Source: Planctomycetota bacterium
GTDB taxonomy: Bacteria; Planctomycetota; Phycisphaerae; Phycisphaerales; SM1A02
NCBI GenBank assembly: GCA_022568135.1
Contig: JADFFQ010000040.1
Span: 1 to 38,153, forward strand
Direction of reading: 5' to 3'
DNA length: 38,153 bases
Of the stretch, positions 1-7,859 are shown piece after piece (the first letter of the stretch is position 1; each line of letters opens with the position of its first letter). A program made the translations under genes and the position numbers. The notes beneath the pieces are model-generated. The model saw only the letters and a program-made list of their open reading frames with translations, was not told the DNA's origin and searched no databases.

Positions 1-113
1 TCTCACCACTGATGGTGGGCACGACGATTGCCGAGCTCGCCGGCGTCGGAACGGCCGAGCGTGCCGAGATGAACCTGCTGACCGGAGGAACTCGAATCCA
101 TGGGCTGGTCTAG
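1..113 (+). CDS. C-terminal end of an unknown protein (partial)
   Basis: An open frame enters from the left edge and stops at a TAG at 111-113, giving about 36 residues that end in TGGTRIHGLV. The stretch is free of stops and has normal codon use, but it is too short for me to recognise a family. A good ribosome binding site (GGAGG, 83-87) lies inside its last codons and serves an ATG at 100, so the next gene would overlap it by 14 bases. Only the gene's direction and end are supported. Confidence 0.45.
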   Translation, partial: SPLMVGTTIAELAGVGTAERAEMNLLTGGTRIHGLV

Positions 114-394
114 GCGAACATTCGCTACGCTGGGATTGTCCATCGCCGGCTCGCTCATGTTGATTGCAGCGGCCCGAGCAATTGCGGCTGATGCGCATGA
201 AGCTCGCCGATGGCTCGGTCGAAGTGATGCACAAGGAGGAGGACCGCTCGGAACTGGAGCCGGCGTTCTCCAAAGACGGCTCCGGACCGGCCAATGGCGC
301 CAGCCCGGTCAACGGGTCGGGAACAAGTAATAGCTCTCAATCGCCGGGCAGCTCCGGGGCCGCCAGAGGTCCGGGGGGCTCCGGCCTCCACTAG
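100..394 (+). pseudogene. possible frameshifted small membrane-anchored protein
   Basis: From the ATG at 100, preceded by GGAGG at 83-87, the first 25-30 residues look like a signal peptide or membrane anchor (positively charged start, then LGLSIAGSLMLIAAA). Continuing in that frame gives an arginine/glycine-rich tail that looks like noise and stops at 330. The second frame from about 164 to 394 instead gives a polar, protein-like sequence containing KLADGSVEVMHKEEDRSELE and a Ser/Gly/Pro-rich end. The simplest reading is one gene with a frame change near 160-190, from mutation or a sequencing error. The minus-strand frame of the next gene overlaps it. I recognise no family, and it may not be a gene at all. 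Confidence 0.25.
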
Positions 395-664
395 CCCCCA
401 TCCCACCTCCCCGTCCGGCCAAACACCCACTACACAAATACAACGCCGTCCGGAAGCATGTGCTCGCGGTCGGCGTCCTCGCGTCCTGTTAATCAGATAG
501 GTCGGGTAGTACCTTTCCGCGCTGTAGCTGCTGTCGCTGTAGCTGCTATCATCGTGACCGGCATCTTGGGCGCTTACAGCCGCCACCGGGTGTAAGGGGG
601 AAGGTAGCATCACCAGCCCGATTAACATGAGCAGAATGGTTAGGCTGCTTGCGATTTTCAACAT
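155..664 (-). CDS. small secreted protein, N-terminus credible, C-terminus doubtful
   Basis: The start ATG at 664 has a GGTGA ribosome binding site and a strong promoter upstream (see 754-782). The first 33 residues are a clear signal peptide (MLKIASSLTILLMLIGLVML then a short polar cleavage region), followed by a Ser/Tyr/Asp-rich stretch with a repeated DSSYS motif. Beyond about residue 60 the sequence turns arginine-rich and low quality, opposite plus-strand reading frames, so the true protein may be shorter or its 3' end altered. No family recognised; an exported peptide of unknown role. Confidence 0.4.
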   Translation of the reverse strand: MLKIASSLTILLMLIGLVMLPSPLHPVAAVSAQDAGHDDSSYSDSSYSAERYYPTYLINRTRGRRPRAHASGRRCICVVGVWPDGEVGWGLVEAGAPRTSGGPGAARRLRAITCSRPVDRAGAIGRSGAVFGERRLQFRAVLLLVHHFDRAIGELHAHQPQLLGPLQST

Positions 665-753
665 GATTCGTCACCTATTGGCCAGGTTATGGCAACAACG
701 CGCCCTTTTATCGACTAACCTCGTTTCCCGGACTTTGTTATCTTGTATATCAG

Positions 754-782
754 AGTGTATTCACGATATTTGACACTGTCAA
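754..782 (-). promoter_or_regulatory. sigma-70-type promoter for the secreted protein at 664
   Basis: On the minus strand TTGACA (777-782) and TACACT (754-759) are separated by exactly 17 bases, a perfect -35 with a good -10. Transcription would start near 747, leaving a leader of about 83 bases. The -35 lies within a 13-bp inverted repeat, TTGACACTGTCAA (770-782), which could be an operator. Confidence 0.6.
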
Positions 783-817
783 TGTCATTTTCCCGGCCCT
801 GCAACATCCGTTAAAAT

Positions 818-846
818 TTGCCTCACGTACATTCACGGACTATAGA
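818..846 (+). promoter_or_regulatory. sigma-70-type promoter for the TIG-like gene
   Basis: TTGCCT (818-823) and TATAGA (841-846) are 17 bases apart, about 50 bases before the GTG start at 896. Together with the minus-strand promoter at 754-782 it makes this AT-richer spacer a divergent control region. Confidence 0.5.
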
Positions 847-895
847 GCCGCGGCTGTTAAAATAAGTCTACAATTTGAGCGAGGAGAGTTGTGTC

Positions 896-1825
896 GTGAA
901 GATAAGGGTTGTGCTGTTCGCTCTGCTATTCTTTGGACTTATCGTGTCCGCCGCAGATTTCGGCGGAGGTAGTCTTGGGGCGACCCTCGTTTCGGGTGCC
1001 TCGGCCCCGGCACCACTGGCGGCAACCCTAACTCTGACACCCACCTCCGCAGTGCCCAACCAGACAATAGTCCTGCTAGGCACCGGATTTACGCCCGCAA
1101 CTACTACCGGTGGCGCTGGGCCCAACAGTGTCCATCAAATCACCGGGAACGGGTCGAGCGTGGTCAAAATTGGTGGTGTTGCCTTAACCTCTCCGCAGAT
1201 AACCTATCCCATCAACTTGGACACCGGTGGCTCGTTGGCGGCAACATTGGTAGTGCCTGTCAACTCGACGACCCTGGCCGGAGGAAGTGTAACCGTGGCG
1301 GTCACCGACGACCAAGGAGTCACCACTTCCGCCACTTTGACCATGGTCCCACGCAAGATAACTCTGAATAAGACCACAGGGCGAAGGGAAAGCGATATAA
1401 GAATCGAAGGAACCGGATTCCCGGCAACCAATCTAAGCGCATCCGGCAGTTTTACCGTAACGGTCGACTACGGCGGTACTCCGGTGGCCAATATAACGCC
1501 GGATAGCGACGGTGAATTCGAGACCACGTTCAAAGTACCGCCTCGGGCCGTAATCCCGTCTACCAACACCGTAACTGCGCTCATCGCAGGCACCTCCGCC
1601 ACCGCCACTGCCACCCACTCGGTACCTGCCGCCACCATATCTGTAAGCCCGGATACCAGCCCGCCTGGTTTTACTGTCACGGTGTCCGGTAAGGACTTCC
1701 CCGCTTTTTCCCAAGTCTCATCCTTGACTGTGGGGAGCACTTCGGTTCTGCAATTACCGTCGACCACCACCTTCGACGGCAAATTCATCTCGGCCGCGGT
1801 GGCGGGCCCACCGTCTCCACTGTAG
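896..1825 (+). CDS. secreted TIG/IPT-like repeat protein, 3' end lost at a breakpoint
   Basis: The GTG at 896 is chosen because GAGGAG (881-886) sits 9 bases upstream; an upstream TTG at 875 has no such site. The N-terminus is a signal peptide (VVLFALLFFGLIVSA). What follows is a Thr/Ser/Val-rich beta-strand protein with repeated patterns such as PNQTIVLLGTGF, SDIRIEGTGFPA and GFTVTVSGKDFP, spaced about 100 residues apart, typical of Ig-like TIG/IPT domains in surface or exported adhesins. The last dozen residues (AAVAGPPSPL) are not TIG: they are the antisense reading of an NHL-repeat codon string, so the native 3' end is missing from about 1755-1790. Exported, probably surface-associated; ligand unknown. 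Confidence 0.7.
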   Translation: MKIRVVLFALLFFGLIVSAADFGGGSLGATLVSGASAPAPLAATLTLTPTSAVPNQTIVLLGTGFTPATTTGGAGPNSVHQITGNGSSVVKIGGVALTSPQITYPINLDTGGSLAATLVVPVNSTTLAGGSVTVAVTDDQGVTTSATLTMVPRKITLNKTTGRRESDIRIEGTGFPATNLSASGSFTVTVDYGGTPVANITPDSDGEFETTFKVPPRAVIPSTNTVTALIAGTSATATATHSVPAATISVSPDTSPPGFTVTVSGKDFPAFSQVSSLTVGSTSVLQLPSTTTFDGKFISAAVAGPPSPL

Positions 1826-4110
1826 CCGACGCCGCTGCTCGCGATCGTGTCGATGATCCCGGTGGACACGACGACCTTGCGGATACGGTGGTTGCCGGTG
1901 TCGGCGATATAGACGTCGTCGCTGGAGTCCACGGCGACGCCCTGGGGCTTGTTGACCCTGGCCGCCGTGGCCGGTCCGCCATCCCCGGTGGAGCCCGTGG
2001 TGCCGGTGCCCGCGAAAGTAGAGTAGGTCGCGCCGGCCACCGTGTACTTGACGATACGGCTGTTGGACCCGCTGCTGTCGGCCACGTACACATCGCCCGC
2101 GCTGTCCACGGCGACGCCCCGTGGCTCGAGGAGCAGGACATCGGTGGTCGCGTCGGCGGGTTCAAACTCGAAACCCGAGCCGATGATCGTGGTGATGTCA
2201 CCGGTGATCGCATCGACCTTGCGGACCCGCCCCTGAATCGGACTGACGATGTAGATGTTGCCCGCGGTGTCGATTGCGACATCCTCTGTTTGCTCGAGGT
2301 AGGCGCTGGTAGCGGTCATGCCATCGCCAATCCCTGGATCCTTAGGCTCACCGGCAACAACGGTGATGATCCCGGTTGCCGCCACGATCTTGCGGATCAC
2401 GTGAAACTGACTGTCGGCCAGGAACAGGTCGTCGGAGCCGTCCACGAAGAGCCCGCGCGGCTCGTTCATCCTGGCTGACGTCGCGGGTCCGCCCTCGCCG
2501 AAGGGCCCGGTGCTGCCGATCCCTCCATAGGTGCTGATGGTGCCGGCACTCACGTCTATCTTGCGAATCCGAAGGTTCATCGTGTCGGCGATATACACGT
2601 CCCCGACGGAGTCCACCACCACGTGCGTGGGCGTATCAAACTGGGCGGCCGTGGCCGGCCCGCCGTCGCCGCTGAAGCCCGCGGTCCCCGTGCCGGCGAT
2701 GGTGTCGATCGTCGACATCTCGGTGAACTTGCGGATGCGATCGTTCCCGGTATCGGCGATGTAGATCTCGTTCGTGTCGGTGTGGATCGTGGCATAGATT
2801 GAGACCCTGCGGGTATTGGTGGTGGTGGAGACACCCCAGGTCGCCGTGTAACCATTCTGTATTGCGTTGTTGTCGCTGTGGCGGGTCTGGCCGCCGGTGG
2901 CGTCGTAGTAGTAATCCAGGGTGGTAACGTTGAAGCCGAGCGCCAACCAGTACGTGCCTGAAGTGATCGACGTCGGTGGCAGGTCGATCGTAAGCCAGGC
3001 CGCAGCGCCCGAGCGCGTCACGAAGGCCGTCTCGGCGATAAGGGTGTCCGGCTCGCCCGCGGAATCCGTGTAGATGGCGTAGCGCACCTTCTTGGCGCCG
3101 GTTGGGCCATCGACATAGGCGGTGATGCTGTCAATGATGCCGGCCTGGGCCACCGTGACCTGCGTCGCAACCTGCTTGTTGGCAACGGCGCCCTGGGTCG
3201 AGCCGAAGATCGTGCTAAAACCAACCGGATCAGCGCTTCCGCCATTGCCCACGACCCAGAGGCCCTCGGGCATGTTGATCTTGGCGCTGATGGCGAGGCC
3301 GCCGTCGCCGGTATAGCCGACCTGGGCGGTGCCCGCGACAGTGGTGATCGTTCCTCCGTCCGTGAACTTGCGTATCGAGGAATTGTCGGTGTCGGCGAAG
3401 TAGATATTGTCGGAGTCGTCGATGGCGATCCCGCGAGGGCGCTTGACCTTGGCGGCGGTGGCCGGTCCGCCATCGCCGGAGGAGCCCTGCCCCCCGGTCC
3501 CGGCCACGGTGGTGATGGTGCCGCCGGGCGTGATCTTTCTGATCCTGTGATTCTCGGTGTCTGAGAAGAAGACGTTGCCGGCGGAGTCAACGGCGATTCC
3601 GCGGGGCGTGTTGATGTCGGCGGATGTGGCCGCGCCTCCATCGCCGGAGTACCCGGCTGTGCCGGTTCCTCCGATGGTGGTGATCACGCCCGTCGCCACC
3701 GTCACCTTGCGGATGCGGTGCTTGGTGGTGTCAGCGATGTAGATGTTGCCGGACGCATCGACTGCGACGTCGTGGGGCGTGTTGAGCCACGCGGCCGTCG
3801 CCAGGTTGCCGTCCCCGGCGACGAGTGACCCACCCCCGGCCACGGTTGAGATGTCCTCGAACGCCGAGTCCACCATGCGCACGACCGCGTTGAGGCGATC
3901 AGCGAAGTACACATCGCCGTTGGCGGCGACGGCTAAGCCGGCCGGCGAGTTCAGCATGCCGCTGATGGCGGGTCCGCCGTCGCCGGAGTACCCCGCCGAT
4001 CCCGTGCCGGCGTAGGTGTTGATGATGTCGGCCTTCAACGACCCTGCGCAGAATCCCCATGCCATCGGTATCGAAACCATCAACAACCAATAGAACCGAG
4101 CGCGTGTCAT
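1468..4110 (-). CDS. secreted NHL-repeat beta-propeller protein with an inserted domain, 3' truncated
   Basis: The start ATG at 4110 has a GGGGAG ribosome binding site and lies 11 bases after the PilX-like gene, so it ends the pilus operon. After a signal peptide (about residues 1-27) come ten complete NHL repeats of 55-60 residues with the cores YSGDGGPAT, P-x-G-[IV]-AVD and D-x-YIADT-x-x-x-RIRK, probably forming two beta-propellers. Repeat 5 is split by about 155 foreign residues (290-445). Repeat 11 breaks off at VVVDG, just before its YIADT strand; the remaining ~95 residues are antisense to the TIG-like gene and are probably not native. NHL propellers commonly bind protein or polysaccharide. 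An exported cargo or adhesin role for the neighbouring pilus machine is inferred from position only. Confidence 0.8.
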   Translation of the reverse strand: MTRARFYWLLMVSIPMAWGFCAGSLKADIINTYAGTGSAGYSGDGGPAISGMLNSPAGLAVAANGDVYFADRLNAVVRMVDSAFEDISTVAGGGSLVAGDGNLATAAWLNTPHDVAVDASGNIYIADTTKHRIRKVTVATGVITTIGGTGTAGYSGDGGAATSADINTPRGIAVDSAGNVFFSDTENHRIRKITPGGTITTVAGTGGQGSSGDGGPATAAKVKRPRGIAIDDSDNIYFADTDNSSIRKFTDGGTITTVAGTAQVGYTGDGGLAISAKINMPEGLWVVGNGGSADPVGFSTIFGSTQGAVANKQVATQVTVAQAGIIDSITAYVDGPTGAKKVRYAIYTDSAGEPDTLIAETAFVTRSGAAAWLTIDLPPTSITSGTYWLALGFNVTTLDYYYDATGGQTRHSDNNAIQNGYTATWGVSTTTNTRRVSIYATIHTDTNEIYIADTGNDRIRKFTEMSTIDTIAGTGTAGFSGDGGPATAAQFDTPTHVVVDSVGDVYIADTMNLRIRKIDVSAGTISTYGGIGSTGPFGEGGPATSARMNEPRGLFVDGSDDLFLADSQFHVIRKIVAATGIITVVAGEPKDPGIGDGMTATSAYLEQTEDVAIDTAGNIYIVSPIQGRVRKVDAITGDITTIIGSGFEFEPADATTDVLLLEPRGVAVDSAGDVYVADSSGSNSRIVKYTVAGATYSTFAGTGTTGSTGDGGPATAARVNKPQGVAVDSSDDVYIADTGNHRIRKVVVSTGIIDTIASSGVGYSGDGGPATAAEMNLPSKVVVDGNCRTEVLPTVKDETWEKAGKSLPDTVTVKPGGLVSGLTDMVAAGTEWVAVAVAEVPAMSAVTVLVDGITARGGTLNVVSNSPSLSGVILATGVPP

Positions 4111-4121
4111 CGTTGACTCCC

Positions 4122-4505
4122 CTATTGCACGACTGCCTCGATCTTTCGTCGCGCATCGCCCGAACGGCCTTGACTGGTCAAGGTCGTGGGCAACGCGGCG
4201 GGCGGGGCTCGGGTGACGACGACCTGGGCATTGCCGAATGTGGGGTCGTTGGCGGCATTGCCGTCGTCGGAGATGCTCCCGATGCCGGTGTCGCCATCCT
4301 CGTCGGTGTCGACCATCATCTCGCGGATCGCCATGTTCATCCCGGCTTCGGCGGCGTAGAACGCCTGGATGGTTTCCACGCGCCGGACCGTCAGAACGTG
4401 ATCGCGGGCCCCGCCGATAACGATCCTGATGATGATCAGGTCGAGAAGGAGCAAGAGCACGATCATCACGATCGCAGCCATGCCCCGGCGATGGTGGCGC
4501 ATCAC
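4122..4505 (-). CDS. PilX/MshP-like pilus assembly protein
   Basis: A 127-residue protein with a basic N-terminus, one strongly hydrophobic helix (AAIVMIVLLLLLDLIIIRIV) and the motif FYAAEAGMNMAIREM, which is the hallmark of PilX/MshP/GspK-like N-terminal domains. It lacks the usual Phe-x-Leu-Ile-Glu pilin box. It starts at a GTG overlapping the stop of the preceding gspJ-like gene as GTGA (an ATG follows at once), implying coupled translation. The rest is acidic (DTDEDGD) and small. By position it matches mshP, the last small gene of MSHA pilus operons. It probably helps minor-pilin complex assembly at the inner membrane. Confidence 0.7.
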   Translation of the reverse strand: MMRHHRRGMAAIVMIVLLLLLDLIIIRIVIGGARDHVLTVRRVETIQAFYAAEAGMNMAIREMMVDTDEDGDTGIGSISDDGNAANDPTFGNAQVVVTRAPPAALPTTLTSQGRSGDARRKIEAVVQ

Positions 4506-5065
4506 GAGCCTCCTCCGCTCATAGTCGAGCGAATGAACAGTTTGGTCCGAAGCGTTTCGCTCACGCCGTGGCGCTGGAGCGTCACCTCCAGGGCGACACG
4601 GCGGATGGGGTCGCAGGCGACACCGGCCAGGCTGGCGGCCAAGGCGGCGTTGTCTTCGTCATACGTCACCACGGAGAACGCGGTGGCATCGGCCAGCAGG
4701 ATGGCCGCGGCACCGCCGTCAACCGCGAGCATCACATCGGAGCCGGAAAGGGACAAGCTGTAGCTGTCAGCGCCACTATCGGACCACGTGATGGAAGTCG
4801 CGGTGACGGTGTCGATATTCGGGGCAATGCCGCTGGCGCCGCTATCGAGCTCGATCTTGCGCAGCTCGCGCACGGCGCGATCCAGGGCGATCGAGGCTTC
4901 GCCATGCAACTGGGCCGACGTTGCCGTATCCGAGTAGCCGTCCACTGCGTTGAGAATGAGCAAGGAGGTGATCGAACCGAGCACGGCCAGAACCACGATG
5001 GTGGCGATCGACTCGATGAGCGTAAAGCCTCGCAACGCTACGAGATGTCTGCGTCGGCCGATCAC
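4502..5065 (-). CDS. minor pseudopilin, GspJ/MshO/PilW-like
   Basis: The GTG at 5065 is preferred over the longer frame because it overlaps the stop of the upstream gene as GTGA and places the class III signal correctly: LVALRG then FTLIESIA, with Gly before the cut and Glu at +5. The product is 187 residues with an N-terminal hydrophobic helix and a C-terminal beta-rich region, normal for GspJ/MshO-like minor pilins. It would be cleaved by a prepilin peptidase (not in this window) and join the pilus or pseudopilus tip. Assignment among GspJ, PilW and MshO rests on gene order. Confidence 0.75.
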   Translation of the reverse strand: MIGRRRHLVALRGFTLIESIATIVVLAVLGSITSLLILNAVDGYSDTATSAQLHGEASIALDRAVRELRKIELDSGASGIAPNIDTVTATSITWSDSGADSYSLSLSGSDVMLAVDGGAAAILLADATAFSVVTYDEDNAALAASLAGVACDPIRRVALEVTLQRHGVSETLRTKLFIRSTMSGGGS

Positions 5066-5496
5066 GAGGGGGTGTACTCCGTCACCACAGTCGAGACCGA
5101 CAATGTTCGCACGGATGCGGTGGCGTCGGTCCATTGCACCTGGACCTCGATGGTCATGTAGCCGTCGCCGGGCGTGGAGAGGTCGGCGAGTGTTTCGGTG
5201 AGCGTGACCGTTCTGCTGAAGCCCGGATATCCGGAGATCGTCGGCTCGGCTGGATAGTTGGCCGGGACCTCCAGATAGGCCCAGCCACGGGTGGTGCTGT
5301 GACGGTCGGCGATGATGTCTTCGAGCTTCTCGGTGGCCAGCCAGCGGGCTTTGGAGGCCAGCATCGGGTTGACGCGCTGGATATGCGCTTCCCGGACCGC
5401 CCAGAGCATCGGCGGGATCGCCAGGGCCAGGATGACGACCGCTGCGATCGTTTCGATCAACGTGAAGCCGTGCGTGCGAGCAGTGGACATCGGCAT
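5062..5496 (-). CDS. minor pseudopilin, GspI/PilV/MshD-like
   Basis: A 144-residue class III prepilin. The leader MPMSTARTHG is followed by FTLIETIAAVVILALAI, with the conserved Gly at -1, Phe at +1 and Glu at +5. Pro near the middle of the helix and the sequence LASKARWLATEKLEDI are typical of GspI/PilV proteins, where the A-x-x-LA-x-EKLE motif follows the helix. It ends in a GTGA overlap with the next gene. An alternative ATG two codons downstream would have a better-spaced ribosome binding site. Minor tip pilin in the cell envelope. Confidence 0.78.
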   Translation of the reverse strand: MPMSTARTHGFTLIETIAAVVILALAIPPMLWAVREAHIQRVNPMLASKARWLATEKLEDIIADRHSTTRGWAYLEVPANYPAEPTISGYPGFSRTVTLTETLADLSTPGDGYMTIEVQVQWTDATASVRTLSVSTVVTEYTPS

Positions 5497-5515
5497 GATT
5501 CCGTGCTGGAGGCGA

Positions 5516-6064
5516 TTACGGGGGGGTATAGGCGACGAATCCGCTTCCCACCTCCACCGTGATCACATGGCTGCCGGAGAGGGTGACCGATCCCTGCGCC
5601 GCGAGCGCCGCTTCCGTCTCGTTGAGCGGCCGGCCCAGCCAATCGAAGCCGATCTCCGGGCCGGCGTCGAAGCTCGCGGTCACCAGTTGCACCCCCACGA
5701 ACTGATTGACGCCGAGGCTCTGGACAAACGGCCCGGAAGTCGCGGGATCGGTGAGCACGGCGGCATTGATCCGCCCGGGGCTGCTCGGGTCTTCGGCGAG
5801 GACCGACCAGGTGTCCGCGCCGGTATCGAAGACGACCCAACTGCGGGTACCGGTGGCGACGGCCCGCTGGCGGGCGAAGGTCAGATCGCGGACGAGCTGC
5901 TTGGCCGCCATCGCCGCCCTGGCGCCCGTAGTGGCACTGAGCACCGGGGCCACCGTCGCCGCGAGAATCACCACGATGACCATGACCGCGATCAGCTCGA
6001 TCAGGCTGAATCCGCCGCCTCGGGAGAGACGGCGGGGATCGTTCCTTGTGAGCTGCACCACCAT
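5516..6064 (-). CDS. minor pseudopilin, GspH/FimT/MshC-like
   Basis: A 182-residue class III prepilin with the junction SRGGG then FSLIELIAVMVIVVIL (Glu at +5). The stretch AAKQLVRDLTFARQRAVATG is the characteristic post-helix segment of GspH/FimT proteins, followed by the usual beta-rich globular part (WVVFDTGADTWSVL, GFDWLGRP). It lies 10 bases after the major-pilin gene. The ATG at 6064 lacks an obvious ribosome binding site, so translation may depend on coupling. In MSHA loci the gene after the main pilin is mshC, of the same type. Confidence 0.78.
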   Translation of the reverse strand: MVVQLTRNDPRRLSRGGGFSLIELIAVMVIVVILAATVAPVLSATTGARAAMAAKQLVRDLTFARQRAVATGTRSWVVFDTGADTWSVLAEDPSSPGRINAAVLTDPATSGPFVQSLGVNQFVGVQLVTASFDAGPEIGFDWLGRPLNETEAALAAQGSVTLSGSHVITVEVGSGFVAYTPP

Positions 6065-6074
6065 GCGGGGTCGA

Positions 6075-6542
6075 TCAGAAATCGTTTTCGGCGATGCCGG
6101 CGGTGAGGGTGTTGGCCCAGAAGGTATAAGCCTGCGGGGTCAAGGTGTTGTCAACGTAATAGGCCCAGCCGCCGGTGCCTGCGATCACAGGGGCGGTGCG
6201 GGCCGCGGCCTCGCCGGCGGTCGCCGTGTGAACGTCGTTGGGGTTGGCACCGCTGTCGTAGGGGTTGTCAGGAATTGCTTCCTGCATCACCGTGCCCAGC
6301 GTCTCGAGTTGAACGAGGGTTGGATAGGCGGCGACGCCGGTGTTAATGACCTCATTGGCCAAGAAGTTCGCGACGCCCGCGCGGACCCCGCCCAGGGTGC
6401 CCTTGGTCGCCGACTCCTTGGCCTGAGCGGCGTAGTCGAAGTACCTCGGCAGGGCGACGCCGACGAGAATGGCCAGGATCACGACGACCGCGATCAGCTC
6501 GATGAGGGTAAAACCTTTTCGAATGGGTGTGAAACGCTTCAT
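6075..6542 (-). CDS. major pilin/pseudopilin, GspG/MshA-like
   Basis: A 155-residue prepilin with leader MKRFTPIRKG and mature start FTLIELIAVVVILAILVG, carrying Glu at +5. The continuation ALPRYFDYAAQAKESATKGTLGGVRA resembles MshA-type pilins (PRF-x-x-L-x-x-DA-x-x-AT-x-x-G) at least as much as GspG. There is an AAAGGA ribosome binding site before ATG 6542, stronger than those of the following pilin genes, as expected for the most abundant subunit. It has no obvious disulfide pair in the C-terminal region. It should form the main shaft of the filament assembled by the adjacent ATPase and platform protein. Confidence 0.8.
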   Translation of the reverse strand: MKRFTPIRKGFTLIELIAVVVILAILVGVALPRYFDYAAQAKESATKGTLGGVRAGVANFLANEVINTGVAAYPTLVQLETLGTVMQEAIPDNPYDSGANPNDVHTATAGEAAARTAPVIAGTGGWAYYVDNTLTPQAYTFWANTLTAGIAENDF

Positions 6543-6653
6543 GGTGTGGTGCTTCCTTTGAAGATTCCTTTGTTGCTTCTCTGGTCCGTTTCAGTTCAAT
6601 GGCCGCCGGCGTCCGGCGTCTGAGCGATGGGTCACGACGACTCCACGCCTCGG

Positions 6654-7859
6654 CTAACCGATCAGCGCGCCCATATTCCACATCGGCAGGAATACGGCCA
6701 ACGCGAACATGAGCACAATCGCGGCCAGTCCCACAATCACAACTGGCTCGATCAGGGTCGCGAGGTTCCTGGTCAGATGAGCAACCTCACGGTCGTAGTG
6801 TCGGGCCACGATCTCGCACATTCTCGGCAGCTCCCCAGCTTCCTCTCCGGCGGCGATCAGCCGCCGCGCGAAGCCCGGCAGGTATGCACAGGCCAAGAGG
6901 ATGTCGGCCAGCCTCCCCCCCTGCTTTACCTGATCCCGCATTCTCTCGGTGTCGGCCTGCAGCAGCGGCCGACCGGATGATCGCCCCGACATCTCCAAGG
7001 CTTCGATCAGCCCCAAACCGCTCTGGAGAGAGAGTCCGAAAACATGGGCGAAACGGCTCACCGCCATTCCTCGCAGCACATCCCGCAGGAACGGAACCTT
7101 GTGCAGAAGATCGTCGATTCGTTGCCTTGACCGGGGGGTGCGCCACGCCCGCCAAACCGTCCACCCACCGCCGACCAGCCCCGCCAGCAACAGATACCAA
7201 TAGGTCCGTACGAATTCACTGATCCCCATCAGCAGCTGTGTCAGAAGAGGTAGGTCAATCCCGCGGGTGGCGAACAGCGCCGCGAACTTCGGGATCACGA
7301 CCATCATCAGGAAGGTAACGGCCCCAGCCAGGGCGATGACAACGCACAGCGGATACATCAGCGCACCCTTCACGTTCTTGGTGGTTTCGTATTGCGCCTC
7401 AAGCATTTCGGCCAGGCGACCGAGCACTTTAGCCATGTTGCCGCTGGCTTCGGCGGCGCGAACCGTTTCGACATACACCTCTCCAAACAGCTCGCGATGG
7501 GAGGCCAGCGAATCGGTGACCGATTGGCCGGATTCGATCTGGGCGGCGATATCCTGAATTACCCTTCCCAGACGCCGATTGGGCTCCTGCTCGGCAATGG
7601 AGCGCAGGCCATCCGCGATGGGAATGCGAGCTTCCATCAAGACCGCAAACTGATAGGTGAGGTGAGCCAGATCCCTGGCCCCGACCGGCGCGGATCGCCA
7701 GGGGCGCCACTCGGAGCGTTGTGCAATGATCCGCAGCGGCTTCAACCCCGAGGCGCTGATCTGGCGATACGCCTCGCGGCGATTTGCCGCCCGCAGCACG
7801 CCTTTGCTCTTGGCGCCGCGCTGGTCAATCGCCTTGTAGTGGAATGTCAGTTGACTCAC
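6654..7859 (-). CDS. gspF: inner-membrane platform protein GspF/PilC/MshG
   Basis: The GTG at 7859, overlapping the stop of gspE as GTGA, is chosen over the longer frame whose first 50 residues are junk. The 401-residue product begins SQLTFHYKAIDQRGAKSKGVL, the classic start of the family, and has two T2SF domains with hydrophobic segments near residues 170-195, 220-240 and at the C-terminus. The repeated motifs FGEVYVETVRAAEASGNMAKVL and YLPGFARRLIAAGEEAGELP are the family's paired signatures. It anchors the assembly ATPase to the membrane and drives pilin insertion. Length is normal (about 400). Confidence 0.9.
   Translation of the reverse strand: MSQLTFHYKAIDQRGAKSKGVLRAANRREAYRQISASGLKPLRIIAQRSEWRPWRSAPVGARDLAHLTYQFAVLMEARIPIADGLRSIAEQEPNRRLGRVIQDIAAQIESGQSVTDSLASHRELFGEVYVETVRAAEASGNMAKVLGRLAEMLEAQYETTKNVKGALMYPLCVVIALAGAVTFLMMVVIPKFAALFATRGIDLPLLTQLLMGISEFVRTYWYLLLAGLVGGGWTVWRAWRTPRSRQRIDDLLHKVPFLRDVLRGMAVSRFAHVFGLSLQSGLGLIEALEMSGRSSGRPLLQADTERMRDQVKQGGRLADILLACAYLPGFARRLIAAGEEAGELPRMCEIVARHYDREVAHLTRNLATLIEPVVIVGLAAIVLMFALAVFLPMWNMGALIG

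Larger units (their letters stand above)
665..895. other. divergent intergenic region, AT-rich
   Basis: A 231-base spacer clearly richer in A and T than the rest of the window, between divergently read genes. It holds the two promoters described separately and the inverted repeat TTGACACTGTCAA. I see no RNA gene or further open frame in it. Confidence 0.5.

Noticed and set aside
458..595. A 45-codon plus-strand frame with a hydrophobic middle
   Set aside because: It is the antisense of the Ser/Tyr repeats of the minus-strand secreted protein and has no ribosome binding site.
1785..3914. Regular DNA repeats of about 165 bp, looking like a satellite or CRISPR-like array
   Set aside because: They are the codons of the tandem NHL blades; the period matches the 55-60 residue repeats and there are no unique spacers.
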